Positions 10,452 through 19,162 of a stretch of DNA of 64,000 bases are shown piece after piece. A program made the translations under genes and the position numbers. The DNA comes from Calothrix sp. HK-06 (GTDB lineage: Bacteria; Cyanobacteriota; Cyanobacteriia; Cyanobacteriales; Nostocaceae): positions 197,905 through 261,904 of the forward strand of contig NZ_MRCD01000002.1 in the NCBI RefSeq assembly GCF_001904745.1. Direction: 5' to 3'. The first letter of the stretch is position 1, and every line of letters begins with the position of its first letter. Under the pieces are notes generated by a model. That model had not been told where the DNA came from and did no database searches. It saw nothing but the letters and a program-made list of their open reading frames with translations.

Positions 10452-11096
10452 TTAATAAGTATGCTGTTTATTTAATCGATTTCCGCATCTAGTACAGAAG
10501 TTAAAACTAGCAGGATTATTATGACTGCAATTGTGGCAACTAATGCGAATTGGAATTGGAGGAGTAGCTCTAACTGGATTTATCTTTTTGCGAGTAAAAT
10601 AATTATATAGAAGCGCAAAAAAGATTAAGATTAGTGTTCCAAAAACAGTAGGAAACAGTAGAAAACTCCATGTTGGTTTTGTCAGATAAATAATAACTGG
10701 ATTGGAGCCTGCTGGTGGATGAGTTGTTCGGGTAAGCATCATGACAGAAATGGCAGTAGCAACAGCTATAGCAACTGACCACCACGTTGCTCCAAAAAGC
10801 GTTAAACATGCTAAACCAATAAAAGAACTCAAAAAATGACCTAGTAGCACATTTCTTGGTTGTGAAAAAGATGCATCTGGAAATCCAAAGACCAAAACGC
10901 AGGAGGCGCCAAAAGAACCGAGTATAAATGCTACAGAAAATATATTGGAGAGAAGCGCAACCGCACTAATTGCTAGAAATGCTCCTAGCCAAGCCAGTAC
11001 AATTGCTTGAGTCGAATGTTTCGGAGATAATTTAGTATTACTTCCTTTTAGCTTTTTAAACATGCTAATACCATTAATGTTCGATTGTTTAATCAT
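10452..11096 (-). CDS. HPP-family membrane protein with C-terminal zinc ribbon
   Basis: A 214-residue protein with four hydrophobic helices and the family signature HPPAGSNP. Plant and cyanobacterial HPP proteins have been linked to nitrite transport into chloroplasts, but substrates differ. The C-terminal tail carries CHNC and CTRCG, a zinc-ribbon-like add-on not typical of the family. An ATG further in (MFKKLKG) is an alternative start. The annotated start overlaps the stop of a decayed acyl-CoA ligase as ATGA, the mark of translational coupling in an ancestral operon. Confidence 0.8.
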   Translation of the reverse strand: MIKQSNINGISMFKKLKGSNTKLSPKHSTQAIVLAWLGAFLAISAVALLSNIFSVAFILGSFGASCVLVFGFPDASFSQPRNVLLGHFLSSFIGLACLTLFGATWWSVAIAVATAISVMMLTRTTHPPAGSNPVIIYLTKPTWSFLLFPTVFGTLILIFFALLYNYFTRKKINPVRATPPIPIRISCHNCSHNNPASFNFCTRCGNRLNKQHTY

Positions 11097-11240
11097 GCAT
11101 ATTCACCTCGTTTACAACTCTTATGTGCCAACTCTACTAACAAATCCTTGCGAACTTTGCTCGTCGCCGTCTTGGGTAAGTCAGTGAAGAAAAATACTTG
11201 GGGTTGTTTGTAAGGAGCAAGTGTCGATTCACAAAAATGA
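11093..11240 (-). pseudogene. 3' remnant of an AMP-binding acyl-CoA synthetase/ligase
   Basis: The minus strand reads LAPYKQPQVFFFTDLPKTAT then SKVRKDLLVELAHK and stops at TGA overlapping the HPP start codon. That is the C-terminal end of ANL-superfamily ligases: the lysine in the PKTATSKVRKD stretch corresponds to the adenylation lysine region. No open frame continues upstream, so only about 45 residues of an enzyme of roughly 500 remain. The 130 bases between this remnant and the tautomerase gene contain no readable frame. Confidence 0.65.
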
Positions 11241-11375
11241 TGTAAATTTGGCTGAGACCGTTGTAACCCCAGCTAAATCCATCTATTTCTTGAATCGAAA
11301 TATAATTTGGGTTGGTAGTGGTGCAATAGCTTCAGTAACAAGTTTCCAAGCTTGTAACATCCATTCAAGTTTTTC

Positions 11376-11612
11376 TTAATTGCTATTTGTTCCTTCTGTA
11401 ACAATAATGCTCAATTCAAAAATTGCTTTATCATCATTTTTAACACCACCTACATACCATTCCGTCTTCTGCAATGCGGCTTCAAAACAAACAACAATTA
11501 ATTGTTTACTCTTCTGAAGAATCTTCTCAGTTATCAGAGATAAACTTTTAGCAAGATTCTCTCTGATCTGCTCTGATAATATCTTCGATGCCCTAAATGT
11601 TATCAGTGGCAT
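11376..11612 (-). CDS. Tautomerase-family small protein
   Basis: A 78-residue protein beginning Met-Pro-Leu-Ile, so that processing would expose the N-terminal proline used as catalytic base in 4-oxalocrotonate tautomerase/MIF folds. The length and the ITEKILQKS...FEAALQKTEWYVGG pattern fit the family. It lies 20 bases downstream of the diiron-type oxidase gene and is probably co-transcribed with it. The substrate is unknown. Confidence 0.65.
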   Translation of the reverse strand: MPLITFRASKILSEQIRENLAKSLSLITEKILQKSKQLIVVCFEAALQKTEWYVGGVKNDDKAIFELSIIVTEGTNSN

Positions 11613-11632
11613 AACTTAATATTCCTTCGAGT

Positions 11633-12631
11633 TTAATTGCGACGTTCTATAATGCCTTTAAGAATACCATCATAAACTGAAGCTCTAGCTTCAAGCATTC
11701 GCATCGCACTAGAAAATACTTTTTGAAAGTCTTCATAAGTATGTGTGTAGGGCATTCCTGCAGCGAACCACCCTTCTCCGTGGTCTTCATCGAGTTCACA
11801 GTGAACAACAAAGAATTTCACCATATCTTCACTCAAACCGCGACGACGTAGGTGTGCTAAAATTCGACGCTGTTGAAGAGGAATTGCCAATTCCAAAGCT
11901 CCCATTCCACCAATGCCGTAATGGAGTCCATCAGCAAACCAGCAGAGGTTAATTTTGGTATTAAGCAAATTACAAGTTTCTGGGTTAATATCTTCTTGTC
12001 TAGCTCCACCAAAATAATCCATCAGAGGTTCAAATAAATTGGGGTGAGCTTGAGCAAAATCTCCCTGACCAAACTCATCATGAAGATTGTGATAAAGTTC
12101 TTCGCGCATCTCAAAGGGTACAATTAAGCTGAAAGCAGCAACATGCAAATGAAAGCGTTGCATATTAACTCGGTAATTACCAAGAAAGTAGCGGACTTCT
12201 TCCGAACTCAAATCATCATTATCAAACAGTTGAAATAATGGATGATGGTTGACACGATGTTGACTAATTCGTTCTTTAAGCCACGGCATGAAAACTTCAG
12301 CGTTAGCAAGTTCAATAGGAAGTTGCTCTTGAGGTAAATATTGCTGTTCAACCTGCTCGATTAAGTGGCGAATTTCCCATTCTCTAATGAAGCCAGGAGT
12401 TCCTAACCCAAACCCCTCTCGCATCAAGCGCAAGTTCATGTCAAATAAAAGATATTGAATTTTTTGCCAAGCATAACCTCCTTTATTTTGAAAAGCTTCA
12501 TGAGCCAAATTTTCGACTTGCTCAACTGGGTATACATATTCCTTAAAATACTGCTTTAGTACTTCCCAGGAATTAGCTTGTACTAAGTTATATTTACCAG
12601 ATATTCTTCTAGAATCATTCAATTTCAACAT
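11633..12631 (-). CDS. Haem-oxygenase-like diiron oxidase (iron-containing redox enzyme family)
   Basis: A 332-residue mostly helical protein. The conserved metal-ligand patterns of the HDO superfamily are visible: EELYHNLHDEFGQGDFAQAH in the middle and HCELDEDHGEGW towards the C-terminus. HDO enzymes include UndA, SznF, BesC and CADD and carry out oxidative chemistry on small molecules, often in natural-product pathways. The downstream tautomerase and the ligase remnant suggest that this was once part of a small-molecule pathway. The actual reaction cannot be told from the sequence. Confidence 0.75.
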   Translation of the reverse strand: MLKLNDSRRISGKYNLVQANSWEVLKQYFKEYVYPVEQVENLAHEAFQNKGGYAWQKIQYLLFDMNLRLMREGFGLGTPGFIREWEIRHLIEQVEQQYLPQEQLPIELANAEVFMPWLKERISQHRVNHHPLFQLFDNDDLSSEEVRYFLGNYRVNMQRFHLHVAAFSLIVPFEMREELYHNLHDEFGQGDFAQAHPNLFEPLMDYFGGARQEDINPETCNLLNTKINLCWFADGLHYGIGGMGALELAIPLQQRRILAHLRRRGLSEDMVKFFVVHCELDEDHGEGWFAAGMPYTHTYEDFQKVFSSAMRMLEARASVYDGILKGIIERRN

Positions 12632-12818
12632 TTTTTCCTTCCTTTGTTAAACTGATATAAATTCCTATTGTTTAAGAATTTATACAGAGAGCATTAATCA
12701 AAATCTGATTTGCTTTCCCTGCTTTTTAAGTTCACGTGGCGAAAAATAAAATTATGCATCTCTTGAAGAGATAGGCGCCTTAAATGCATTAGTACAGCCT
12801 TACGCTGGCACCAACTAC

Positions 12819-12840
12819 AATGTGAACCGTGGTTCACATT
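12819..12840. repeat. TGTGAACC-GGTTCACA palindrome, copy 2
   Basis: Arms AATGTGAACC and GGTTCACATT around GT. It lies in the 600-base spacer upstream of the diiron oxidase gene, close to a GTAGAGA-type palindrome. Apart from repeats and one gene remnant I see nothing coding between 12632 and 13231. Confidence 0.85.
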
Positions 12841-12854
12841 TGTTGAAAATACAT

Positions 12855-12882
12855 GTAGAGATGTTACATGTAACGTCTCTAC
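12855..12882. repeat. GTAGAGACG palindrome family, copy 1
   Basis: GTAGAGATGTTACATG runs into its near-complement ending CGTCTCTAC, giving a 28-base palindrome with one mismatch. It belongs to the family also seen at 13755, 16740, 19095, 41754 and 51730. Confidence 0.85.
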
Positions 12883-12967
12883 GAGATTTTGGGTACTATT
12901 GTATTACCTCAAACCTTGTTTATATAAAAGCTTTTGTTATCTTATTGGATGTACGATACCTTTGGAG

Positions 12968-12989
12968 AATGTGAACCACGGTTCACATT
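12968..12989. repeat. TGTGAACC-GGTTCACA palindrome, copy 3
   Basis: Identical arms to copy 1 with the centre AC. Its last base coincides with the stop codon of the minus-strand remnant that begins to its right. Confidence 0.85.
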
Positions 12990-13168
12990 TATGTATAAAT
13001 TTCCGCTAGTAGCTTTCCCCAGCTTAATTCTATGAATTTTTCAGGTAATATATCTTGAGAGTGAAAGGGTTTAGCACGGTTACGGGTTTTCTTTCCTACC
13101 TACGCCAATATCTAACAATTTAACTTTCACATCTTCCCAATTTTGTCCGTTGAAGCTATGACTTTTAG
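12989..13168 (-). pseudogene. Unidentified gene remnant with one frameshift
   Basis: Two adjacent minus-strand frames read like one broken protein: SHSFNGQNWEDVKVKLLDIG then VGRKEN, followed after a shift by NRAKPFHSQDILPEKFIELS and WGKLLAEIYT with a TAA stop. The continuity of amino-acid composition and the lack of a start suggest a decayed 3' fragment. I do not recognise the family. The 3' edge abuts a palindromic repeat. Confidence 0.4.
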
Positions 13169-13180
13169 ATTAAGAATATT

Positions 13181-13205
13181 AAGGGCACGATATTATCGTG
13201 CCCTT
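13181..13205 (-). terminator. Hairpin downstream of the petN operon
   Basis: A 12-bp perfect stem (AAGGGCACGATA and its complement) with a single-base centre, 26 bases past the stop of the 54-residue gene. It probably ends the petN transcript. No strong T tract follows on the minus strand. Confidence 0.55.
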
Positions 13206-13231
13206 ACCAATCTTGGTTGATACGCGCGTTA

Positions 13232-13396
13232 TTATTTTTTGCGCTTGGGCACTGTACGTCGTACTTCGCGGTTCTCTTGTTCAAAGCGACGACGGTCACG
13301 CCAGTCAGCTAAAGTTAAATAGCCAACACCACCTGTAACTGCAACAAGCAGTACTATGGCTGTTATTGTTAGAACGTTGAGAAATTGACTTTCCAC
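13232..13396 (-). CDS. Small single-pass membrane protein downstream of petN
   Basis: A 54-residue protein starting with GTG, chosen because GGAGGA lies 2 bases upstream of it. One N-terminal membrane helix (VLTITAIVLLVAVTGGVGYL) is followed by a very basic, probably cytoplasmic tail (DWRDRRRFEQENREVRRTVP, KRKK). It begins 7 bases after the petN stop, so the two are almost certainly co-translated. The pairing suggests a role near the thylakoid electron-transfer machinery, but this is inference; I do not recognise a named family. Confidence 0.7.
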   Translation of the reverse strand: MESQFLNVLTITAIVLLVAVTGGVGYLTLADWRDRRRFEQENREVRRTVPKRKK

Positions 13397-13403
13397 AGTC
13401 CTC

Positions 13404-13493
13404 CTACAATCCGTTGCGACCCCAGACTACCATTGCAATAGACCAAGTAAAAACAACTAGCAGTGAAACCCAACCTAATGTCAAGATAGCCAT
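13404..13493 (-). CDS. petN: Cytochrome b6-f complex subunit PetN
   Basis: A 29-residue protein, [20 protein letters not shown] then MVVWGRNGL, which matches PetN (subunit VIII) of the cytochrome b6-f complex almost residue for residue. PetN is a single transmembrane helix at the periphery of the complex in the thylakoid membrane and is needed for its stability and function. The gene is complete. The ribosome site of the next gene lies in its stop region, so it forms a two-gene unit with the 54-residue protein. Confidence 0.96.
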   Translation of the reverse strand: MAILTLGWVSLLVVFTWSIAMVVWGRNGL

Positions 13494-13812
13494 AGTGATT
13501 CTTTTAAATTTATCTACAACACAATTTTAACATTTATCATGTTTTACAATACTTTGCATAGCTTATAAATATTTATAAGCATCATACAAATGTATCAATG
13601 CTTTAAGTAATTGCGATATGGGTCAGATGCTTCAAAATACGAAGTACATCATATAACTCCGCAGCCTGGATTACGGACTTCAAATATTTTAGAGGTTTCA
13701 TGCTGAATAACCTCACTTTTAACTCGTTTGATAAAAATGAAACTACATACAATTGTAGAGACTGTATATGTACAGTCTCTACATTATTCAATCAATTTCT
13801 ATTTGTAAGGTA
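13494..13812. other. Spacer between petN and clpB
   Basis: This 319-base gap should hold the petN promoter near its left end and the 3' untranslated region of clpB at its right end. It holds one GTAGAGACT-type palindrome at 13755-13782 and no credible gene. Confidence 0.5.
13755..13782. repeat. GTAGAGACG palindrome family, copy 2
   Basis: GTAGAGACTGTATATG continues into TACAGTCTCTAC, a 28-base nearly perfect palindrome 31 bases downstream of the clpB stop. It could serve as the clpB terminator. Confidence 0.85.
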
Positions 13813-16431
13813 TTAGGTTGTTAACAATTCAGCAGGTAAGCGTTTGAATGCTAGACGCTCATTTTCGATATCAACGAAAATTGTGTCTCCGTCATTAAAC
13901 TCACCACGTAGAATAGCTTTCGCGATTTGTGTTTCTAGCTCGCGTTGAATTGCACGCTTTAATGGACGGGCGCCAAATACTGGGTCATATCCAACTTCTG
14001 CTAAAAAGTCAAGTGCTGAGTCAGAAAGTTTGAGCGACATTTTGCGGTCTGCCAAGCGGTCGCGTAATCTTTCGACTTGCAATTGTACAATTTTGCGTAG
14101 TTCGCTCTTGTGCAATGCGTGGAAAATTATTTGTTCGTCAACACGGTTTAAAAACTCTGGACGGAATGAGCTACGCATTGCTTCCATAACTCGATGACGC
14201 ATTTCGTCGTAACGATTATCATCACCAGCAACATCGAGGATATACTGCGAACCAATGTTACTGGTCATTATAATAATGGCATTTTTGAAATCTACCGTAT
14301 GACCTTGAGCATCTGTAACACGACCATCGTCGAGTATTTGCAGGAAAATATTAAATACGTCTGGGTGTGCTTTTTCGATTTCGTCGAATAATACTACCGC
14401 ATATGGACGGCGCCGAATTGCTTCGCTTAGTTGCCCACCTTCATCGTAACCAATGTATCCCGGAGGGGCGCCAATTAATCGGGAAACTGCGTGTTTCTCC
14501 ATATATTCGGACATATCAATCCGTACTAACGCTTCTTCGGTGTCGAACATGTACGCTGCTAAAGCTTTTGCTAACTCAGTTTTACCTACACCTGTTGGAC
14601 CAAGGAAAATAAAGCTAGCGATAGGACGGTTGGGGTCAGAAAGTCCCGCGCGTGAACGTTGTATTGCATCAGCTACTGCGGTGACAGCTTCGTTTTGTCC
14701 AATAACACGGTTATGCAATTCGTCTTCGAGATGCAATAGCTTTTCTTTCTCAGATTCAACTAACTTGCTGATGGGTATACCTGTCCACTTAGAAATTACT
14801 TCGGCAATATCCGCTTCGGTAACTTCCTCACGTAACAATGACTTACCGCTACGTTGTGCTTGCGCGAGTTGAGATTCGGTTTGTTCTAAACGACGGTGCA
14901 AGTCGGTTAACTTACCATATTTTAATTCAGCCGCGCGGTTAAGGTCGTAGTTACGCTCTGCTTGCTGAACTTCTAAATTTACCCTGTCGATTTCTTCTTT
15001 TACCGACTGGATTTTGGTAATAACGTCTTTTTCCGACTGCCATTGTGCGTTGAGAGTACTTTGTTCCTCTTTTAAATCAGCGAGTTCTTTCTCTAAACGT
15101 TCGAGACGTTCGCGCGAAGCTAAATCGCTTTCTTTTTGCAATGACAGTTTTTCCATCTCTAACTGCAAAATCTTCCGGTCAATTTCGTCGAGTTCTTCAG
15201 GTTTAGAAGTAATCTCCATTTTTAACCGTGCGGCAGCTTCGTCTACCAAGTCAATTGCTTTATCAGGTAGAAAACGGTCGGAGATATATCTGTTTGATAA
15301 TGTCGCTGCTGCTACCAGTGAGCTATCAGAAATCCGTACCCCGTGGTGTACTTCGTAGCGTTCTTTCAATCCCCGTAAAATAGAGATAGTATCTTGAACA
15401 CTTGGCTGGTCTACATACACTTGTTGGAAGCGACGCTCTAATGCAGCATCTTTCTCTATATATTTACGATATTCATCTAAAGTAGTGGCGCCGATACAGC
15501 GTAACTCACCACGTGCTAACATTGGTTTGAGCAAGTTGCCAGCATCCATTGCACCTTGAGTGGCGCCTGCACCAACAACGGTATGAATTTCATCAATAAA
15601 TAGAACAATATTACCTTTAGAATCGGTAACTTCCTTTAATACAGCTTTGAGACGTTCTTCAAACTCACCTCGATACTTAGCACCCGCAATTAAGGCGCCC
15701 ATATCTAAAGCTATTAATTGACGGTCTTTGAGCGACTGAGGAACATCACCTGCAACAATACGCTGTGCAAGTCCTTCTGCAATAGCAGTTTTACCTACAC
15801 CAGGCTCACCAATTAATACAGGATTATTCTTAGTACGACGTGAGAGAATTTGAATAGTGCGGCGAATCTCATCATCACGTCCAATCACTGGGTCAAGCTT
15901 ACCATCACGCGCAGCTTCGGTAAGGTCACGCCCATATTTTTCCAGCGATTGATATTTACCTTCTGGGTTTTGGTCGGTCACTTTTTGACTTCCTCGAACT
16001 TGTTTAATAGTATTCTTTAGTTTGGCTTCGTCCAAGCCGAATTCTTTAAATAAACCTTTGCCAAAGCGGTCATCCTTGGCATAAGCAAGTAATAAATGTT
16101 CAATAGAAATAAATTCGTCCTGGAGTTCTTTACGAAAACCGTCAGCACGGTCAAGCAGCGTATCTAAGCTTCGTCCCAAGTAAACAGAACTACTACTACC
16201 TGATACTTTAGGCTGACGCTGCACAAACTGCTCAGTTTTATCACGCAGCTTTGAAACATCAACACCAAGTTTAGTAAATACACTGCCAGCAAGCCCATCT
16301 TGCTCTAACAGCGCTTTCATTAGGTGTTCACTTTCGATTTGCTGCTGCTGGTTTTGCTTCGCTATATCAGGAGTGTGGGCTATAGCTTCCCATGCTTTCT
16401 CAGTAAATTGATTAGGGTTAGTTGGTTGCAT
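13813..16431 (-). CDS. clpB: ATP-dependent disaggregase ClpB
   Basis: An 872-residue Hsp100. The N-terminal Clp repeat domain ([20 protein letters not shown]) is followed by the first AAA+ module with Walker [10 protein letters not shown] and Walker B VLFIDEIH, then the coiled-coil middle domain that separates ClpB from ClpC, then the second AAA+ module ([25 protein letters not shown]). ClpB works with DnaK to dissolve protein aggregates after heat stress. The reading frame extends 35 codons further upstream, but the family starts at this ATG and the extension looks like untranslated leader. Cyanobacteria often have two clpB genes; I cannot tell which this is. Confidence 0.96.
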   Translation of the reverse strand: MQPTNPNQFTEKAWEAIAHTPDIAKQNQQQQIESEHLMKALLEQDGLAGSVFTKLGVDVSKLRDKTEQFVQRQPKVSGSSSSVYLGRSLDTLLDRADGFRKELQDEFISIEHLLLAYAKDDRFGKGLFKEFGLDEAKLKNTIKQVRGSQKVTDQNPEGKYQSLEKYGRDLTEAARDGKLDPVIGRDDEIRRTIQILSRRTKNNPVLIGEPGVGKTAIAEGLAQRIVAGDVPQSLKDRQLIALDMGALIAGAKYRGEFEERLKAVLKEVTDSKGNIVLFIDEIHTVVGAGATQGAMDAGNLLKPMLARGELRCIGATTLDEYRKYIEKDAALERRFQQVYVDQPSVQDTISILRGLKERYEVHHGVRISDSSLVAAATLSNRYISDRFLPDKAIDLVDEAAARLKMEITSKPEELDEIDRKILQLEMEKLSLQKESDLASRERLERLEKELADLKEEQSTLNAQWQSEKDVITKIQSVKEEIDRVNLEVQQAERNYDLNRAAELKYGKLTDLHRRLEQTESQLAQAQRSGKSLLREEVTEADIAEVISKWTGIPISKLVESEKEKLLHLEDELHNRVIGQNEAVTAVADAIQRSRAGLSDPNRPIASFIFLGPTGVGKTELAKALAAYMFDTEEALVRIDMSEYMEKHAVSRLIGAPPGYIGYDEGGQLSEAIRRRPYAVVLFDEIEKAHPDVFNIFLQILDDGRVTDAQGHTVDFKNAIIIMTSNIGSQYILDVAGDDNRYDEMRHRVMEAMRSSFRPEFLNRVDEQIIFHALHKSELRKIVQLQVERLRDRLADRKMSLKLSDSALDFLAEVGYDPVFGARPLKRAIQRELETQIAKAILRGEFNDGDTIFVDIENERLAFKRLPAELLTT

Positions 16432-16634
16432 AGGCTTATAATGTGAGAGACGACGAACTTTTAGGCTTGGCGCCGAGATATAAGGAAATCTAAGATTTAT
16501 TTTTCTACTACCGTCATTGTAAATATAAGTGTGCAACTAACTGGTTCGGTGTTCGCCCCTTCACATGGTGGTGTTACACTCCATCTCACCTAATACTAAA
16601 TTATTAACCATCTTGTGTAATGGACATTGTAAGA

Positions 16635-16700
16635 GTGGAATGGGCATCCTTGCCCGTTCAATTATCTAGGGCGTTTGCGTTGATGCCCACCCCACAAGAA
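16635..16700. repeat. GTGGAATGGGCATCCTTG repeat, copy 1
   Basis: The unit starts GTGGAATGGGCATCCTTGCC and ends CCCACAAGAA. A second copy with the same ends lies at 29046-29108, where it follows a gene remnant. Confidence 0.75.
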
Positions 16701-16739
16701 CATACAGCAGTTTTAGATGAATTGTAAAAATGCCTAAAT

Positions 16740-16789
16740 GTAGAGACGTGATATATTCCCTGCAGGACACTACGTGAACACGTCTCCAC
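16740..16789. repeat. GTAGAGACG palindrome interrupted by a second repeat
   Basis: GTAGAGACGTG and CACGTCTCCAC form the two ends of a family palindrome, but about 26 bases lie between them, including CCTGCAGGACACTACGTGAA. A relative of that insert (TGCGGAACACTATGTGAACG) occurs near 47157. It looks like one small repeat nested in another. Confidence 0.6.
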
Positions 16790-17013
16790 ACGTGCGGATT
16801 TTAAGATTGATTCAAGGCTGCTATCAACGTATGTAATAATTAAACACAGTATTTTCAGCTTAAAGCACGATGGAAGACAATACTCTAATTTATTTCGCGA
16901 ACCAATTTTATCCTGTTTTACCCTCTGTTTCCTTTAACCGAGCAGTATTGAGGCGCCGATATCTTTAAAATCGGCACCGTATGCTAAATTATTTAATCTT
17001 TTAAAAAATCAGT

Positions 17014-17327
17014 GCGGAACTGGCGCCACAAGAACGTACTGATATCTATATTAATCTGCAAACTTGGCAAGATGATTGGTGCGCGGACTTTAGTTTAGCA
17101 TCTGCCGCATTACAACAACGTTGGGATTATCCACCATTATTCAAGTACTTGAGGGTAATATTACTCAATGTGGCATTTGGTCAGACTCAGCAATTTGTTA
17201 CTATGCTGATGATTTAGCTTTTATTCGCCTCAAAATCCTCGAACGCCAAGAACGTTATCAAGAATACTTGTATTTAGCTGAAGCTGAAGGGCAAACCAAG
17301 CAGTTTATAGTCGTAAAAGCAAGTTGA
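17014..17327 (+). pseudogene. Frameshifted fragment of a large cyanobacterial protein
   Basis: Two overlapping plus-strand frames join into one sequence: AELAPQERTDIYINLQTWQD then DWCADFSLASAALQQRWDYP, and after a shift near base 17140 IQVLEGNITQCGIWSDSAIC then ADDLAFIRLKILERQERYQE and YLYLAEAEGQTKQF. The pattern resembles the C-terminal half of a SWIM-zinc-finger-type cyanobacterial protein I recall, but I cannot name it firmly. Start, N-terminus and C-terminal end are all missing, so the gene is dead. Confidence 0.5.
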
Positions 17328-17488
17328 TGGAGTTTTTGAAGCAAATGTGAGTTGTTAAGTTATGTAAATTTATTTAAGTTCTGGGAAATTTTGCATAAAA
17401 CATCCCTACTTCCTTCGTAAACAACTTGGTAGTTGCGGGTATTATACCTAAAACTACCCTGAAGACGAGCGTTAATCAGGAGGTTTCA

Positions 17489-18124
17489 ATGTGTGAATTA
17501 GCTGAACAAATGCGGCAGTTGGCGTTGGAAGCGCAAAATAACCCCTCCAATAGTGTCGCTAGACGCAAAGCACTAAATAGTTTGGTTAAATTAATTCAAT
17601 CTTCTGGGTTATTGAGTAGGCAACAAAGTTGGTCGCAGTTACCAAACTTCGAGGAGATATATCAAGAGGCAGTTAATGATGCTTTAGTAAAGTTTTGTAA
17701 AGATCTAAATAAATATAGTCCTCAATATCCTGTGATGGCATGGGTAAATCATATATTTAGGTGGTGTTTTTTAGATGCGGTGAGTAGATATCGTACACGT
17801 ACACCAATATGTTCTTTTGACGAGAAAGCAGCAGAAGAGAGGTTATTTAAAGATTTGCTTGAGGGGGAGGGGCAAAGTAAAGAAGATGCCAATTTATTTC
17901 GAGATTTTATTGAAACTGACCCAGAAGGTATTTTACGAGACTTACATATTAGAAGAGATAGAAATACCAATTTACAAAGAATTTTGATATTTCTTTGTGA
18001 AGGAAGAGAGTGGAGAGATATATCTATAAAATCAGGACATCCTATTCCTACACTTTCAAGTTTTTATCAAAGAAGCATTAAAAAGCGTAATGTCGTTGAG
18101 TATTGTCGTAAATATTTACAGTAA
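17489..18124 (+). CDS. Sigma-70-like regulator in a CHAT/DUF1822 cluster
   Basis: A 211-residue protein; the ATG at 17489 is chosen because AGGAGG lies 5 bases before it, rather than the earlier in-frame start. Residues 55-110 (EEIYQEAVNDALVKFCKDLN, YPVMAWVNHIFRWCFLDAVS) look like sigma region 2 of ECF-type factors. The C-terminal part (LQRILIFLCEGREWRDISIK) resembles a helix-turn-helix region 4. Proteins of this kind are annotated as sigma factors in many filamentous cyanobacteria, and I recall them beside DUF1822 and CHAT-WD40 genes. It lies 42 bases upstream of the DUF1822 gene, so it probably heads the operon and may control it. Confidence 0.75.
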   Translation: MCELAEQMRQLALEAQNNPSNSVARRKALNSLVKLIQSSGLLSRQQSWSQLPNFEEIYQEAVNDALVKFCKDLNKYSPQYPVMAWVNHIFRWCFLDAVSRYRTRTPICSFDEKAAEERLFKDLLEGEGQSKEDANLFRDFIETDPEGILRDLHIRRDRNTNLQRILIFLCEGREWRDISIKSGHPIPTLSSFYQRSIKKRNVVEYCRKYLQ

Positions 18125-18166
18125 ATCGTATTCAGCAATTAAATCAGCACAAACAGGTCACTCATT

Positions 18167-19081
18167 ATGAACATAAGTACTCAACAAGATAGTTTTAAAG
18201 TATTTTTATCTTATTCAGCGCATGATGTTGCTAAAAAGCAAAGTCAAGGTATATCTAGTGTTGAAGCAACGAAAAAAGTTTATCTCAATTCTTTAGCTAC
18301 CTATGCAGTAGATTATTATCTTAATTGTATGAGCTTTGAAACCGTTAAGGATAGAGATATTTATCAGAATCCTTGGATGCAAAGTTTTATCAATACAGCA
18401 AATGTGGAAGTTAAAAATGTTGGTAAGCTCGAATGTTTTCCTGTCTCTCCAAATACTAAGTATTGTCAAATTCCACAGGAAGTTGCTTCTGACCGTATAG
18501 CGTATATATTCGTGCAAATAAATTCATCTTTAGACGAAGCGCATATTATTGGATTTACACCTAATGTCAGTGTTCAATCGGTGCCCACTATTGCATTAAA
18601 TCAATTACAATCTGTAGATAACTTACTAGAATATTTAACTCAGAAAGAACAAGCAGCGATTGTAAACATTAGTCAATGGTTGCAAGGATTGATTACAGAA
18701 GGTTGGCAAAATCTGGAAAATATATTAAATCCACAGCAACTAGCTTTCGTCAGGAGTCGCCAATTTAGCATTACGCAAGCAAAAAAGATTGATTTGGGTT
18801 TACAACTAGATAGTAACAAGATTGCATTAGTTGCACGAGTTGCTTCAGAAAATGATGATGCAATTAACATGACAATTCAAGCTTGTCCTTTAGAAAGTAC
18901 ATATTTACCTCAAGGATTAGAGTTAATTGTCAATGATGAAAATGGAGAAAGCGTTTTAAATGCAACTTCTAGAGAACATGATAACTGGGTCGAAGTTACA
19001 CTGAGTGCCCAAGTCAATGAAAAATTTAGTGTTGATATTTGTTTAGGAGAGTCAAAAGTCACACAAGAATTTGTTGTGTAA
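18167..19081 (+). CDS. DUF1822-family protein
   Basis: A 304-residue protein with family hallmarks: VYLNSLATYAVDYYLNCMSF, NVGKLECFPV and PQEVASDRIAYIFVQI in the first half. The second half is a beta-rich domain (KKIDLGLQLDSNKIALVARV, LPQGLELIVNDENGESVL). The family is essentially cyanobacterial and has no known function. It has no signal peptide or membrane helix, so it should be cytoplasmic. It sits between the sigma-like gene and the CHAT-nSTAND-WD40 gene on the same strand, separated from the latter by a perfect 26-base palindrome. Confidence 0.82.
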   Translation: MNISTQQDSFKVFLSYSAHDVAKKQSQGISSVEATKKVYLNSLATYAVDYYLNCMSFETVKDRDIYQNPWMQSFINTANVEVKNVGKLECFPVSPNTKYCQIPQEVASDRIAYIFVQINSSLDEAHIIGFTPNVSVQSVPTIALNQLQSVDNLLEYLTQKEQAAIVNISQWLQGLITEGWQNLENILNPQQLAFVRSRQFSITQAKKIDLGLQLDSNKIALVARVASENDDAINMTIQACPLESTYLPQGLELIVNDENGESVLNATSREHDNWVEVTLSAQVNEKFSVDICLGESKVTQEFVV

Positions 19082-19094
19082 TCACGCACGAATC

Positions 19095-19120
19095 TAGAGA
19101 CGCGACATGTCGCGTCTCTA
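19095..19120. repeat. GTAGAGACG palindrome family, copy 4
   Basis: TAGAGACGCGACA is followed by its exact complement, a perfect 26-base palindrome, 14 bases after the DUF1822 stop. It could reduce read-through from the sigma/DUF1822 pair into the CHAT gene. Confidence 0.9.
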
Positions 19121-19162
19121 CAATGCACAAATTTTAAAAAATATTTTAAGATTAAACTATTT

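Larger units (their letters stand above)
16432..17013. other. Upstream region of clpB with dispersed repeats
   Basis: About 580 bases without an intact gene. It must contain the clpB promoter. It holds a GGGCATCCTTGCCCG-type repeat at 16635-16700 and an interrupted GTAGAGACG palindrome at 16740-16789. I saw no CIRCE-like heat-shock operator. Confidence 0.5.

Noticed and set aside
13603..13791. Minus-strand 62-codon frame between petN and clpB
   Set aside because: It covers a palindromic repeat and the clpB 3' untranslated region, with no motif.
14194..15358. Plus-strand frames opposite clpB
   Set aside because: Antisense of a highly conserved gene; composition is that of reversed ClpB codons.
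16432..16536. 35-codon N-terminal extension of ClpB
   Set aside because: ClpB proteins begin at [14 protein letters not shown]; the upstream codons have no family similarity.
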